Shown here in pieces: positions 48,492 through 58,091 of a stretch of 64,000 bases of DNA. Every line of letters begins with the position of its first letter. The first letter of the stretch is position 1. A program made the translations under genes and the position numbers. Below the pieces are notes generated by a model that was not told the DNA's origin, searched no databases, and saw only the letters and a program-made list of their open reading frames with translations. This DNA comes from Cedecea neteri (lineage in GTDB: Bacteria; Pseudomonadota; Gammaproteobacteria; Enterobacterales; Enterobacteriaceae), in the NCBI RefSeq assembly GCF_000757825.1, contig NZ_CP009451.1, forward strand, positions 2,666,001 to 2,730,000. Reading direction: 5' to 3'.

Positions 48492-48559
48492 GAGAGTGCC
48501 TCTATCTTGAGGTTAACCGTATCGCTTTGTCTGTAGGGTACAAAGCGATGGAGTCGGGT

Positions 48560-49495
48560 TTATTCGCCCAGTGCGCTTCGGGTCGGTAGACCTTCGCTGT
48601 CACCGATGACCTGTATCGCCAGTGAGCCGATTTTGTTGCCCCGGCTGACGGCCTGATGCAAAGATTTCCCTTCCAGCAGGGCGCTTATCACCCCGACCGC
48701 AAAGCCGTCTCCGGCACCCACGGTATCCACTACGTTGTCTACTTTTACCGCCGCGACCGCGCCTTTCTCGCCGTCTGCGGTTTTATACCAGGCGCCGTCC
48801 GCGCCGGTTTTTAGCACCACGACTTTTACGCCATGATGAAGATAAAAATCGGCGATCCCTTCCGGGGTGTTTTGCCCGGTGAGCACGATGCCTTCTTTCA
48901 CGCCGGGCAGCACCCAGTCGGCCTGGAAGGCCAGCTGGTTAAGCTGCTGTACCATTTCGGCTTCGCTGCGCCACAGTACCGGGCGCAGGTTAGGATCGAA
49001 GGAGAGCGTTTTGCCCTGCTGCTTCATCGTTTTTGCCGCGTGATTCAGCAGCTCCAGCGACGTGCCTGACAGGGCTGCCGCCACGCCGCTCAGGTGCAGA
49101 TGGCGCGCCGAGAGAAAGTATTCGCTGTTGAAGTCGGCCACCGACAGATGGCTGGCGGCGGAGTCCTTGCGGAAATATTCCACGATGGGATCGGTTCCAT
49201 CTTCGACTTTGGATTTGAGCTGAAAGCCGGTGCGGTATTGCTCGTCTACGGTGACGGCGCGGGCATCGATGTTTTCCTTCGCCAGCTGTTGCAGCACGTA
49301 GCGGCCAAAGGAGTCATTGCCTACGCGGCTTACCCAGCCGACGTTTAAGCCCAGGCGAGCCAGCCCTGTGGCGACGTTCAGCTCGGCACCTGCGGCGCGT
49401 TTAACAAAGTGTTCGGCGGCGGCCAGATCGCCGGTTTCGCTGGCGACGAACATCGCCATCGCTTCACCAATCGTGATGACATCCAGCTGATGCAT
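48560..49495 (-). CDS. kguK: 2-ketogluconate kinase KguK (PfkB family)
   Basis: A 311-residue ribokinase-fold sugar kinase starting MHQLDVITIGEAMAMFVA. The PfkB signature VDTVGAGDGFAVGV holds the catalytic Asp. It resembles 2-keto-3-deoxygluconate kinase KdgK, so KdgK activity is an alternative. Operon order favours phosphorylation of 2-ketogluconate at C6. It starts 2 bp after kguE and is coupled to it. Confidence 0.8.
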   Translation of the reverse strand: MHQLDVITIGEAMAMFVASETGDLAAAEHFVKRAAGAELNVATGLARLGLNVGWVSRVGNDSFGRYVLQQLAKENIDARAVTVDEQYRTGFQLKSKVEDGTDPIVEYFRKDSAASHLSVADFNSEYFLSARHLHLSGVAAALSGTSLELLNHAAKTMKQQGKTLSFDPNLRPVLWRSEAEMVQQLNQLAFQADWVLPGVKEGIVLTGQNTPEGIADFYLHHGVKVVVLKTGADGAWYKTADGEKGAVAAVKVDNVVDTVGAGDGFAVGVISALLEGKSLHQAVSRGNKIGSLAIQVIGDSEGLPTRSALGE

Positions 49496-49497
49496 GG

Positions 49498-50247
49498 TTA
49501 CTCCTCGCGTAGCAGATTGACGTAATGACGGGTTACCGCGACCAGGTCTCGCCCTTCCAGCGGAAACTCAATGCCGCGTGGGGCATCCACCGGCAGCATG
49601 TTCAGCAGCCCTTTCCAGTCAGAGCTGGCGTCATCCAGCGCCACGGCGCGGTAGTGGTTATGGTGGGCAACTGCCGTTTTCACGTGGATATAGCTGACGG
49701 AAGGCGCCAGGGCGTGCGCGGCCTGCTGTGGGGAATCATCCACCCATAGCCAGTTTGCCATGTCGAAAGTGAGCGTGACCGGCAGGTTGTGAACGTCACA
49801 GGCGGCCTGGAAGCGCTGCATTGGGGCCAGCTTTCCGCTGTCGGTTTGGTCGTTTTCCACCACCAGCGCGACGGGGCTTTCGCTAAGCCACTGCTTCAGC
49901 GTGTCGAACATCCGGGCGTGGTTAAACTGCCCGAGAGAGAGCTTGAGCCAGCGGGCGTTCAGCTGATGAGCCTCCTGTAACAGCGAAGGGATCAGCGGAT
50001 TCAGCTTGCCGTCGCCCGTGAACAGCGGCTCTGGCGCGGAATAGCAGGCTTCCAGCCCGTGCCGGGTGATTTCACCGGCCATCGTCGACAGAAAATCTAA
50101 CTGCGCGGAGGTGAACAGTTCGCGGCGGATCTCTACGCCGTCGGCACCTGCTTCGGCAATAATGGGCAGCAAGGCCTGCTGCCCGCCGAGGGCGGCAATG
50201 CGGTCGTGGCCGTAGGCGGCGGTGACGACGATAATTTTTCGCGACAT
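49498..50247 (-). CDS. kguE: KguE, xylose-isomerase-like TIM barrel protein
   Basis: A 249-residue sugar phosphate isomerase/epimerase-fold protein. Acidic and His residues that bind metal in this fold occur in GADGVEIRREL, ALVVENDQTDSG, LTFDMANWLW and SYIHVKTA. KguE is the first gene of kguEKTD. Its exact reaction is not firmly established. A perfect 14-bp PtxS-type operator lies 50 bp upstream of the ATG. Confidence 0.82.
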   Translation of the reverse strand: MSRKIIVVTAAYGHDRIAALGGQQALLPIIAEAGADGVEIRRELFTSAQLDFLSTMAGEITRHGLEACYSAPEPLFTGDGKLNPLIPSLLQEAHQLNARWLKLSLGQFNHARMFDTLKQWLSESPVALVVENDQTDSGKLAPMQRFQAACDVHNLPVTLTFDMANWLWVDDSPQQAAHALAPSVSYIHVKTAVAHHNHYRAVALDDASSDWKGLLNMLPVDAPRGIEFPLEGRDLVAVTRHYVNLLREE

Positions 50248-50296
50248 GGCGGTCTCCAGGGCGATAACAGCTAACTAACGATGTTATTACGCTAGA

Positions 50297-50310
50297 TGGA
50301 ACCGGTTCCA
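50297..50310. promoter_or_regulatory. PtxS-type operator upstream of kguE
   Basis: TGGAACCGGTTCCA is a perfect palindrome differing by one symmetric pair from the PtxS operator TGAAACCGGTTTCA described in Pseudomonas. It lies between ptxS and kguE, the expected place. Confidence 0.85.
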
Positions 50311-50360
50311 AAGAAAAGAACGCCAGTGCTAATTTTTGAGCGCCATCACGAACAAAAGAT

Positions 50361-51380
50361 TTAGCGGGAGGTGGAGCCGCGCACGATAAGCTCGCCGGAA
50401 AAGAGCTGCTCACGCACGGTTTCAGCGGTACCTTCAATGCGCCTCACAACCTGCTCCAGCGCGGCATAGCCTATCTGCCAGGTCGGCTGCTTCAGGGTGG
50501 TAATGCCAACGCCGGCAAGCTCTGCCCATTCCAGCTCGTCAAAGCCCAGCAGGCCGATATCGCTGCCCCAGCTCAGGCCGATGCGGCGCAGAGAGCGGGC
50601 AACCTGCAGGGTGAGTGCGCCGTTGGCGGAGATAACCGCTTTGCGCATCCCACGGTGGCGGGTGTGGAACTGGCGCAGCGTGTTGTCGATTAACTCTGCC
50701 TCATGCAGCGGCGTTTCGGCATTTTCGGCGATCACGCCGGGATAGCGCTCAAGCGTGCTACGAAATGCACGTAAGCGTTCATGGCGAGTATTCACCATGC
50801 CCAGCGGCTCACTCAGGAACAACATCGCCTCGAAGCCCTGCTCGATGAGGTGTTCGGTGGCGGTGGTTGCGGCCTGAATGTTGTCCAGCCCGACCATGTC
50901 GCAGGCAAAGCCTGGGATTTTACGGTCGATAAGCACCATCGGCAGCGCGGACTGCTGCAGGCGGTTGAGCCCTTCTTCACGCATCCCAACCGCGTTGACC
51001 ACGATCCCCTCAACCTGATAGCTGCGCAGCAGGTCGAGATAGTGCAGCTCCTGATCGACTTCGTTGTTGGTGTTACACACCAGCGGCGTGAAGCCTTTCT
51101 CGCGGCAGGCGGCTTCTATGCCGCTAAGCACGTCGACGGAATAGGGATTGGTGATGTCGGCAATGATCAGGCCGATGAGGCGGGTACGACCTCGTTTCAG
51201 TCCGCGGGCCATTTGGCTTGGGCGATAATCGAGATCGGCAATGGCACGCTCAATGCGGCCAAGGAGGTCGTCGGACAGCGCGTTTTGCTCGCCGTTAAGG
51301 TAGCGGGAGACGCTGGTCTTCCCGGTCTTCGCCGCTTTTGCGACATCGCTTATCGTAGGGCGCGCTGCCTTGCCGTTCAT
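50361..51380 (-). CDS. ptxS: LacI-family regulator, PtxS-like
   Basis: A 339-residue repressor starting MNGKAARPTISDVAKAAKTG, with the helix-turn-helix followed by the minor-groove hinge YRPSQMARGLKRGRTRLIG, then a periplasmic-binding-like sensor domain. GGAG lies 6 bp before this ATG. The open frame continues about 95 residues upstream, but that part is not LacI-like. PtxS represses kguEKTD and responds to 2-ketogluconate in Pseudomonas. Adjacency to the operon and to the matching operator supports that role. Confidence 0.85.
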   Translation of the reverse strand: MNGKAARPTISDVAKAAKTGKTSVSRYLNGEQNALSDDLLGRIERAIADLDYRPSQMARGLKRGRTRLIGLIIADITNPYSVDVLSGIEAACREKGFTPLVCNTNNEVDQELHYLDLLRSYQVEGIVVNAVGMREEGLNRLQQSALPMVLIDRKIPGFACDMVGLDNIQAATTATEHLIEQGFEAMLFLSEPLGMVNTRHERLRAFRSTLERYPGVIAENAETPLHEAELIDNTLRQFHTRHRGMRKAVISANGALTLQVARSLRRIGLSWGSDIGLLGFDELEWAELAGVGITTLKQPTWQIGYAALEQVVRRIEGTAETVREQLFSGELIVRGSTSR

Positions 51381-51639
51381 AGCCATCTCCAGAGGGGTAA
51401 CCCAGCGGAGAGTAACATATTTTTTTGCGGGGGAAAGGCGATGGCCGAGCATTATGCTGCGTTGGTTGAACACCTGAAATAATAAAAAAGAGTTTCTGCG
51501 AGACGGATTCCTGCTTTGCCAATGGCAGCTTTTTGGCTGCCGCAGCTCCCCATATTCTTGCCGCTTACCCTTCACAGATGCGCGGTTCTTTTGTTGCGCA
51601 TAGAGGAACATAACGGGAAAAGCCGCATTGACGCCTGAA

Positions 51640-51777
51640 ATGGCGTTTAAGCTTTCTATCGTCATTGGGAGTTCGCCCGATGTCTGGATGAAAATTCAGA
51701 GCGCTTTCAGCCTCGCTGAGGCCGAGAAGTCTGTGGATACGTCGCGCCTTCATCGTCTGGTTCAGGCGAGCATATAA
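51640..51777 (+). pseudogene. Remnant of a HigA-type antitoxin gene
   Basis: The 45-codon frame reads [20 protein letters not shown] and then a helical tail. This matches the C-terminal half of HigA/XRE antitoxins (PEMALRLS, LGSSPELWL). The upstream bases 51622-51639 continue the match in frame (AALTPE, giving GKAALTPE with two more codons). The preceding NGK codons are one base out of frame, and the helix-turn-helix half is not recognisable. No HigB toxin is present nearby. It is therefore a decayed fragment. Confidence 0.6.
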
Positions 51778-51780
51778 AAA

Positions 51781-51810
51781 AACCGACGCTCTCACGTCGG
51801 TTTTCTTTTT
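51781..51810. terminator. Terminator of the dpp operon
   Basis: AACCGACG-CTCTCA-CGTCGGTT is a perfect 8-bp stem with T-runs on both strands. It lies 24 bp after dppF. Confidence 0.9.
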
Positions 51811-51825
51811 TTACTGTTGGGGAAA

Positions 51826-52833
51826 TTAACGCAGTTCCCCGTTCACATCCTGATCGACAGCGAAACACGCCACCAGCTGGCCGTTGCCGTAATCCTTAAG
51901 CTGCGGCTGGAGCTGGGTGCATGGCCCGAAGCGACGGCTGCAGCGGGCGTTAAAGGCGCAGCCCGGCGGTGGGTTCAGCGGGCTTGGCAGCTCGCCGGTC
52001 AGCTTGATGCGTTCGCGGCGTTCGTCCGGGTTCAGACGTGGCGTAGCGGAAAGCAGCGCCTGGGTGTACGGGTGCAGTGGATTAGAGAAAATCTGCTCTT
52101 TACTGCCTTTCTCCACGCAGCGGCCCAGGTACATCACCATCACTTCATCGGCAATGTGCTCCACCACCGACAGGTCGTGGGAGATGAACACGTAGGACAG
52201 CCCCAAATCCTGCTGCAGGTCCATCATCAGGTTCAGCACCTGCGCCCGAACCGACACGTCCAGCGCGGACACTGGCTCATCGGCAATCACCACGTCCGGG
52301 TCAAGCATCAGGCCGCGGGCGATAGCGATACGCTGACGCTGGCCGCCGGAGAACATGTGCGGATAGCGGTCGTAGTGCTCGGTTTTCAGACCCACTTTCG
52401 CCATCATTTCCAGCGCTTTTTCACGGCGCTCGGCTTTGCTCAGCCTGGTGTTGATTTGCAGCGGCTCTTCCAGAATCTGCCCGACTTTTTTACGTGGGTT
52501 CAGCGAGCCGTACGGGTTCTGGAACACGATCTGAATTTTCTGGCGGCGCAGTTTTTCCGCTGAAACGTCCGGGACCAGCAGATCCTGGCCCTGGTAGTAC
52601 AGCTCCCCGCCGGTTGGGACTTCAATCATTGTCAGCAGGCGGCCAAGGGTGGACTTCCCGCAGCCGGACTCGCCGACGACCGCCAGCGTTTTACCGCGCT
52701 CAAGGGTGAAGCTCACGCCATCCAGCGCTTTCACCAGGCGTTCAGGGGCGAAAAAGCCCTTCTTCACCGGGTAGTGTTTTTTCAGGTCGATGGCCTGCAA
52801 CAGCGGTTGCGCGGCGGCCTGTTGGGTACTCAT
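51826..52833 (-). CDS. dppF: Dipeptide ABC transporter ATP-binding protein DppF
   Basis: A 335-residue ATPase with Walker [13 protein letters not shown], signature [15 protein letters not shown] and Walker [15 protein letters not shown]-terminal oligopeptide-transporter extension has the cysteine-bearing segment [19 protein letters not shown], typical of iron-sulfur-containing Dpp/Opp ATPases. It overlaps dppD by 4 bp. Last gene of dppABCDF. Confidence 0.97.
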   Translation of the reverse strand: MSTQQAAAQPLLQAIDLKKHYPVKKGFFAPERLVKALDGVSFTLERGKTLAVVGESGCGKSTLGRLLTMIEVPTGGELYYQGQDLLVPDVSAEKLRRQKIQIVFQNPYGSLNPRKKVGQILEEPLQINTRLSKAERREKALEMMAKVGLKTEHYDRYPHMFSGGQRQRIAIARGLMLDPDVVIADEPVSALDVSVRAQVLNLMMDLQQDLGLSYVFISHDLSVVEHIADEVMVMYLGRCVEKGSKEQIFSNPLHPYTQALLSATPRLNPDERRERIKLTGELPSPLNPPPGCAFNARCSRRFGPCTQLQPQLKDYGNGQLVACFAVDQDVNGELR

Positions 52834-53813
52834 AGGGTTGGCCTCCCGGCATCATCGAGTGGGTAGTGGCATTTGGACTGACGCCCGTCTGCCAGCATGG
52901 CGAGCTCCGGCTCTTCGCTGCGGCATTTGTCGGTGGCGTACGGGCAGCGCGGGTTAAGCAGGCAGCCGTTTGGTCGGTCGTACTTGCCCGGTACCACGCC
53001 CGGCAGCGAGGCCAGACGCGCTTTATCCTGTGCAAATTCCGGCAGCGCACGGAGCAGGGCCTGAGTGTACGGGTGGCGAGGCGCGCGGAAGATATCGTGG
53101 GACGAGCCCGCTTCCACTACCTGACCTGCGTACATCACGATGATTTTATGGGCGGCTTCGGCAACCAGCGCGAGGTCATGGGTGATCAGGATCAGCGCCA
53201 TGTTCTCTTTTTGCTGCAGCTCCAGCAGCAGCTCGATGATCTGCGCCTGAATGGTTACGTCGAGCGCGGTGGTCGGCTCATCGGCAATCAACAGCTTAGG
53301 ACGACAGGCAATCGCCATGGCGATCATCACGCGCTGGCTCATCCCGCCGGAGAGCTGGTGCGGGTAAACGTCGAGGCGCGAACCCGGATCGGGGATCCCC
53401 ACCTGCGTCAGCAGGTCGATAGCGCGCTGGCGGCGGGTTTTCTTATTACCGCCCTGGTGCACCTTAATGGCTTCCATAATCTGGAAACCGACGGTGTAGC
53501 ACGGGTTCAGACTGGTCATCGGGTCCTGGAAGATCATCGCCACTTCGGCGCCCACCAGGTTGCGGCGCTCTTTCTCAGAAATGCGCTTCAGGTCCCGGCC
53601 GTTGAACTCCAGTTTTTCCGGCATTACGCGGCCTGGGAAGTCGATAAGCCCCATAATCGCCAGCGAGCTGACGGATTTACCGGAGCCGGACTCCCCCACG
53701 ATGCCGACAACTTGCCCCTGATCCACGCTATAGCTGATGCGGTCAACGGCACGGAACGGTGCGTCTTCGTCGCCGAAATGCACCGATAATTTATCTACAT
53801 TTAATAACGCCAT
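52830..53813 (-). CDS. dppD: Dipeptide ABC transporter ATP-binding protein DppD
   Basis: A 327-residue ATPase with Walker [14 protein letters not shown], signature [15 protein letters not shown] and Walker [13 protein letters not shown]. The C-terminal cysteine cluster is present in [17 protein letters not shown]. It pairs with DppF to power dipeptide and haem-precursor uptake. It lies 10 bp after dppC and is coupled to dppF by an ATGA overlap. Confidence 0.97.
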   Translation of the reverse strand: MALLNVDKLSVHFGDEDAPFRAVDRISYSVDQGQVVGIVGESGSGKSVSSLAIMGLIDFPGRVMPEKLEFNGRDLKRISEKERRNLVGAEVAMIFQDPMTSLNPCYTVGFQIMEAIKVHQGGNKKTRRQRAIDLLTQVGIPDPGSRLDVYPHQLSGGMSQRVMIAMAIACRPKLLIADEPTTALDVTIQAQIIELLLELQQKENMALILITHDLALVAEAAHKIIVMYAGQVVEAGSSHDIFRAPRHPYTQALLRALPEFAQDKARLASLPGVVPGKYDRPNGCLLNPRCPYATDKCRSEEPELAMLADGRQSKCHYPLDDAGRPTL

Positions 53814-53823
53814 CTCGAACCTC

Positions 53824-54726
53824 TTACTGCTTCAGTTTGGGATCGAGCGCGTCACGCAGACCGTCACCCATCAGGTTAAATGCCAGCACCGTCAGCAGGA
53901 TCGCAACCCCAGGGAAGGTCACAACCCACCAGGCACTCTGCGCGAACTGCAACACGTCGGCGAGCATGGTGCCCCACTCAGGTGTTGGCGGCTGCGCACC
54001 CATGCCGAGGAAGCCAAGGGCGGCCATATCGAGAATGGCGTTCGAGAAACCGAGCGACGCCTGAACAATCAGCGGCGCGAGGGTATTCGGGAAGATATTC
54101 ACAAACATCTGGCGAACCGGACCGGCGCCCGCAACACGGGAAGCGGTGACGTAGTCGCGGTTAACTTCCACCAACACCGCAGCGCGGGTTAAACGCACAT
54201 AGTGCGGCAGCGCAACGAAGGTCAGCGCCAGCGCGGCGTTACCGATAGACGGGCCGAAGATAGCCACCAGCACCAGCGCCAGCAGCAGGCTTGGCAGCGC
54301 CAGCATGATATCGACCACGCGCATGATGATGTTGTCGACCACGCCGCCGAAGTAACCGGCGACCAGGCCCAGCACGATGCCCATTACCAGCGACAGGACG
54401 ACCACCAGGCAGCCGACCAGCAGCGACAGGCGTGCGCCGTACATCAGGCGGGAGAGCACATCGCGGCCCACGTCATCGGTGCCGAGGATGTAGCTCCAGC
54501 TGCCGCCTTCCTGCCAGACCGGCGGGCGCAGCAGCGCGTCGCGGAACTGCTCTGCGGGCGCGTGAGGCGCGATGAAGTTAGCGAACACGGCGATGAAGAT
54601 CATTACGGCGACGTACACCAGGCCGATCACCGCCCCTTTATTACGTTTGAAGTAGTGCCAGAACTCCTGGAAAGGCGTCATCGGCTTGGGTGCTGCCACC
54701 ACTTTGTTTTCAGTCAGTTGCGTCAT
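53824..54726 (-). CDS. dppC: Dipeptide ABC transporter permease DppC
   Basis: A 300-residue permease with an N-terminal cytoplasmic segment ([20 protein letters not shown]), about six membrane helices and the EAA-like loop around [20 protein letters not shown]. It forms the membrane channel with DppB. It lies 9 bp after dppB. Length equals that in E. coli. Confidence 0.97.
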   Translation of the reverse strand: MTQLTENKVVAAPKPMTPFQEFWHYFKRNKGAVIGLVYVAVMIFIAVFANFIAPHAPAEQFRDALLRPPVWQEGGSWSYILGTDDVGRDVLSRLMYGARLSLLVGCLVVVLSLVMGIVLGLVAGYFGGVVDNIIMRVVDIMLALPSLLLALVLVAIFGPSIGNAALALTFVALPHYVRLTRAAVLVEVNRDYVTASRVAGAGPVRQMFVNIFPNTLAPLIVQASLGFSNAILDMAALGFLGMGAQPPTPEWGTMLADVLQFAQSAWWVVTFPGVAILLTVLAFNLMGDGLRDALDPKLKQ

Positions 54727-54735
54727 GATGGCCCC

Positions 54736-55755
54736 TTATTTCTTATGGCGTATACGCGGGTTCACCACGCCGTACAGCAGGTCTACCAGCAGGTTGACGA
54801 GGATAATCATCGTCGCCACCAGCAGCACGCCGCCCTGGACTACCGGGTAGTCACGACGCTGCAGGGCGTCGATGAGCCAGCGGCCAAGACCCGGCCAGGA
54901 GAAGATAGTTTCCGTCAGGATGGCACCCGCAAGCAGGGTTCCGACCTGCAGGCCGATTACGGTGACCACCGGCAGCATCGCGTTGCGCAGCGCATGGACC
55001 ACGATTACGCGCATACGCGTCAGGCCCTTGGCGCGAGCGGTACGGATGTAGTCTTCGCCCAGCACTTCCAGCATCGAGGAGCGGGTCATACGCACGATAA
55101 CCGCCAGCGGGATAGTGCCCAACACGACGGCAGGCAGAACCATGTGGGCTACGGCGTCAATAAAGTCGCCCGGCTCGCCCCAGATAGCGGTGTCTATCAG
55201 CGCAAACCCGGTGAGCGGCAGGGAGTCATCAAGGAACACGGTGTCGCTCACGCGCCCGGAAACCGGCGTCAGGTTCCAGTGCACCGAGACCAGCATGATG
55301 AGCATCATGCCCCACCAGAAAATTGGCATGGAGTAGCCGGTCAGCGCGAGGCCCACGGCGGTGTGGTCGAAGATAGAGCCACGCTTCACGGCGGCAAGTA
55401 CCCCGACCGGAATACCGACGGCAACGGCGAACATCATCGCGCAGATGCCGAGTTCCAGCGTCGCTTTAAAGCGTGGCACGAACTCGTCCCAGACCGGGAG
55501 GCGACTCTTTAATGAAATACCCAGATCGCCATGCATTACGCCCCAAATGTAATGGAGGTATTGCTGCCACATTGGCTTGTCGAGACCAAGCTCGGCCAGC
55601 AGCTGAGCATGGCGCTCAGGAGAAATACCGCGCTCTCCGGCCATGATCATTACCGGGTCTCCGGGGATCATATGCACGAAAGCGAAGGTGAGTAGGGTAA
55701 TACCTATAAACGTGGGGATGACTAACCCCAGTCGTCGGAGGATGAACTGCAGCAT
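54736..55755 (-). CDS. dppB: Dipeptide ABC transporter permease DppB
   Basis: A 339-residue permease starting MLQFILRRLGLVIPTFIGIT, with six predicted helices and the coupling loop TARAKGLTRMRVIVVHALRN (20 residues). It is separated from dppA by 110 bp carrying a palindromic repeat. Confidence 0.97.
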   Translation of the reverse strand: MLQFILRRLGLVIPTFIGITLLTFAFVHMIPGDPVMIMAGERGISPERHAQLLAELGLDKPMWQQYLHYIWGVMHGDLGISLKSRLPVWDEFVPRFKATLELGICAMMFAVAVGIPVGVLAAVKRGSIFDHTAVGLALTGYSMPIFWWGMMLIMLVSVHWNLTPVSGRVSDTVFLDDSLPLTGFALIDTAIWGEPGDFIDAVAHMVLPAVVLGTIPLAVIVRMTRSSMLEVLGEDYIRTARAKGLTRMRVIVVHALRNAMLPVVTVIGLQVGTLLAGAILTETIFSWPGLGRWLIDALQRRDYPVVQGGVLLVATMIILVNLLVDLLYGVVNPRIRHKK

Positions 55756-55825
55756 ATCCCGGATTCTCTGTAGTGACGGAAAGCCTGGTAACTGTTCCGT
55801 CTGTATTGCTCACAAATGTTTCCCC

Positions 55826-55848
55826 TCTCCCTTTGAGGGAGAGGGAAT
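55826..55848. repeat. Short palindromic repeat between dppA and dppB
   Basis: CCCCTCTCCCT-TTG-AGGGAGAGGG is a single hairpin core of the family seen in the formate hydrogenlyase locus. It occupies the place where intergenic stem-loops protect the highly expressed dppA message. Confidence 0.85.
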
Positions 55849-55865
55849 AAAGCACGTAACTTTTA

Positions 55866-57473
55866 TTATTCGACGGACACGTTTTCGAAGTGGTGTTTGC
55901 CCAGCGGATCGACCACGTAGCCTTTGACTTCTTTACGCACTGGCTCGAACACGGTGGAGTGAGCGATGATCAGCGCAGGCGCCTGATCGTGCATCACAAC
56001 CTGAGCCTGTTTGTACAGTTCAATACGCTTGTTGTGGTCGTCGGTTGCGCGAGCCGGCTGAATCAGGTCTTCAAACGGCTTGTAGCACCAGCGAGAGTAG
56101 TTAGAACCGTCTTTCGCCGCGGCACAGCTGAACAGGGTCGCGAAGAAGTTATCCGGATCCCCATTGTCGCCGGTCCAGCCCATCATTACGGCCTGGTGCT
56201 CGCCCGCTTTAGCACGCTTCAGGTACTCGCCCCACTCGTAGGTCACGATTTTGGCGGTCACGCCCACTTTCGCCCAGTCAGCCTGAATCATCTCGGCCAT
56301 GCGGCGAGCGTTCGGGTTATAAGGACGCTGTACCGGCATAGCCCACAGGTCAACGGTGAAGCCTTTATCCTGGCCCGCTTCTTTCAGCAGCGCTTTCGCT
56401 TTTTCAGGATCGTAGGTGTAGTCCTTCACGTCATCGTTGTAGCCCCACATGGTTGGTGGGATCAGGTTTTTAGCCGCGGTGCCCGCGCCCTGATAAACCG
56501 CTTTGATGATCGCTTCTTTGTTTACCGCGTAGGTCAGCGCCTGGCGCACTTTCACGTCGTCAAACGGCTTCTTCTCGGTGTTGAAGGAGAGGTAGCCCAC
56601 GTTCAAGCCGGCCTGTTCCATCAGATTGATGTTTTTGTCTTCTTTCATGCGGGCGATGTCAGCCGGGTTCGGGAACGGCATCACCTGACATTCGTTTTTC
56701 TGCAGCTTGGCGTAACGCACGGAAGCGTCTGGGGTGATGGAGAAGACCAGACGATCGATCTTCGGCTTGGCGCCCCAGTAGCCTTCAAAGGCTTTATACA
56801 GAATACGGGAGTCTTTCTGGTACTGCAGCAGCTGGAATGGGCCGGTACCGATTGGGTTCAGGTCGGTTTTTTCCGGGGTGCCGGCTTTCATCATGTTGTC
56901 GGCATATTCTTTAGAAAGAATAGAGGCGAAGTCCATGGCCATGTCCGCGAGGAACGGCGCTTCTGGACGTGCCAGCACGAACTGCACGGTGTTGTCGTCG
57001 ACTTTCTTGATTTCGGTAATCAGGTCAGGCAGGCCCATACCTTCGAAGTATTCATAGCTGCCGCCAGAAACTTTGTGGTACGGGTTGTCTTTGTTTTTCT
57101 GACGGTCGAAGGAGAACACAACGTCGTCGGCGTTAAAATCACGAGTCGGTTTGAAGTCTTTATTGTCCTGCCACTTCACGCCTTTACGCAGGTGGAAGGT
57201 GTAGGTTTTGCCGTCCGGGCTAACGTCCCATTTCTCAGCGAGGCCTGGGATGATTTCGGTGGTGCCGGTTTTGAATTCTACCAGTCGGTTATAAATTGGA
57301 ACGGAGCTGGCATCGTAAGTCGTGCCGGAGGTGAACAGCTGTGGGTTAAAGCCCTCTGGGGAACCTTCTGAACAGTAAACCAGGGTTTTGGCTTGTACGC
57401 TTGCTGCAACGGTCATGGCAACCAGGCTCAGACCAAATTTCAGCATCCCTGACTTCTTCAAGGAAATACTCAT
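55866..57473 (-). CDS. dppA: Periplasmic dipeptide-binding protein DppA
   Basis: A 535-residue type II solute-binding protein, the E. coli length. It has a signal peptide (MSISLKKSGMLKFGLSLVAM, then TVAASVQA) and a mature start KTLVYCSEGSPEGFNPQLF. The start is fixed by homology and GGAG upstream. The frame is open 42 codons further upstream, through the leader. It delivers dipeptides to DppBCDF and also serves dipeptide chemotaxis in E. coli. Confidence 0.98.
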   Translation of the reverse strand: MSISLKKSGMLKFGLSLVAMTVAASVQAKTLVYCSEGSPEGFNPQLFTSGTTYDASSVPIYNRLVEFKTGTTEIIPGLAEKWDVSPDGKTYTFHLRKGVKWQDNKDFKPTRDFNADDVVFSFDRQKNKDNPYHKVSGGSYEYFEGMGLPDLITEIKKVDDNTVQFVLARPEAPFLADMAMDFASILSKEYADNMMKAGTPEKTDLNPIGTGPFQLLQYQKDSRILYKAFEGYWGAKPKIDRLVFSITPDASVRYAKLQKNECQVMPFPNPADIARMKEDKNINLMEQAGLNVGYLSFNTEKKPFDDVKVRQALTYAVNKEAIIKAVYQGAGTAAKNLIPPTMWGYNDDVKDYTYDPEKAKALLKEAGQDKGFTVDLWAMPVQRPYNPNARRMAEMIQADWAKVGVTAKIVTYEWGEYLKRAKAGEHQAVMMGWTGDNGDPDNFFATLFSCAAAKDGSNYSRWCYKPFEDLIQPARATDDHNKRIELYKQAQVVMHDQAPALIIAHSTVFEPVRKEVKGYVVDPLGKHHFENVSVE

Positions 57474-58037
57474 TATTCTGCTCCAATTATGTGTCGTGTT
57501 GTGTTTTGTAACCGTCTGACCATTGTTATTTGTGGGTGGTCGGTACGGTGTGCCCGGAGGCAGTGGTGAGGCTAGCAGTTCCTTTCGCGAGTCATGCATG
57601 GAGGTAGCACAGACGGTCCGTAAATAGCTCCTCTCGTCCTACAATCTGTCAACAGATTAAGGAAACGTCAATACAGGTTACGGGGATTTACAAGCAAGGT
57701 GGGATTTAGCGGGCAAAGATTAAAAAAACCTTCAGGGGTCATTTCCAGCAGGGAAATTTATGCTACAGGCTTGTTACCAGAATATTACACTGATTAATTT
57801 GCAACCTACAGAGGGAATCGATTGCCTTGAATGGGTAAAATTTTGTGTTAAATGATGAATTGTTGCACGATTTATTTTGTGATCTGCATCGCTCACAGCG
57901 GAAAATGCTGTCTCCCATCATAAGCGACGGCGCAAAAAACCACGGTTTTCCATAACCAAACACGATGACTTAATGTGGCCTGGCAGAGGCCAAAATAGCA
58001 GAACCTGATGCGAATAAACCCGTGGGCTGAAGAGAAT
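57474..58037 (-). promoter_or_regulatory. dppA leader and promoter region with GcvB-like target
   Basis: On the minus strand CAAAACACAACACGACAC (57491-57508), 18-35 nt before the dppA ATG, is a CA-rich stretch like the one bound by the GcvB small RNA in E. coli dppA. A perfect TTGACA (57647-57652) could be the -35 box, but the -10 is weak at normal spacing. The remaining ~380 bp towards eptB hold no recognisable gene. Confidence 0.6.
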
Positions 58038-58064
58038 AAAACACCCCGCGATACGGAGTGTTTT
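58038..58064 (-). terminator. eptB terminator
   Basis: On the minus strand AAAACACTCCG-TATCG-CGGGGTGTTTT (one G-U pair) is followed by an A/T-rich tail, 28 bp after eptB. Confidence 0.85.
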
Positions 58065-58091
58065 ATTCAAATGCGTGCCGCAGTGAATCGG

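Noticed and set aside
51380..51665. N-terminal extension of the LacI-family regulator
   Set aside because: The extra ~95 residues precede the helix-turn-helix without any domain. The ATG at 51380 has a good ribosome binding site and gives the usual LacI length.
57763..57963. Short minus-strand open frame upstream of dppA
   Set aside because: Its composition is like A/T-rich intergenic DNA. No homologue was recognised and there is no good start signal.
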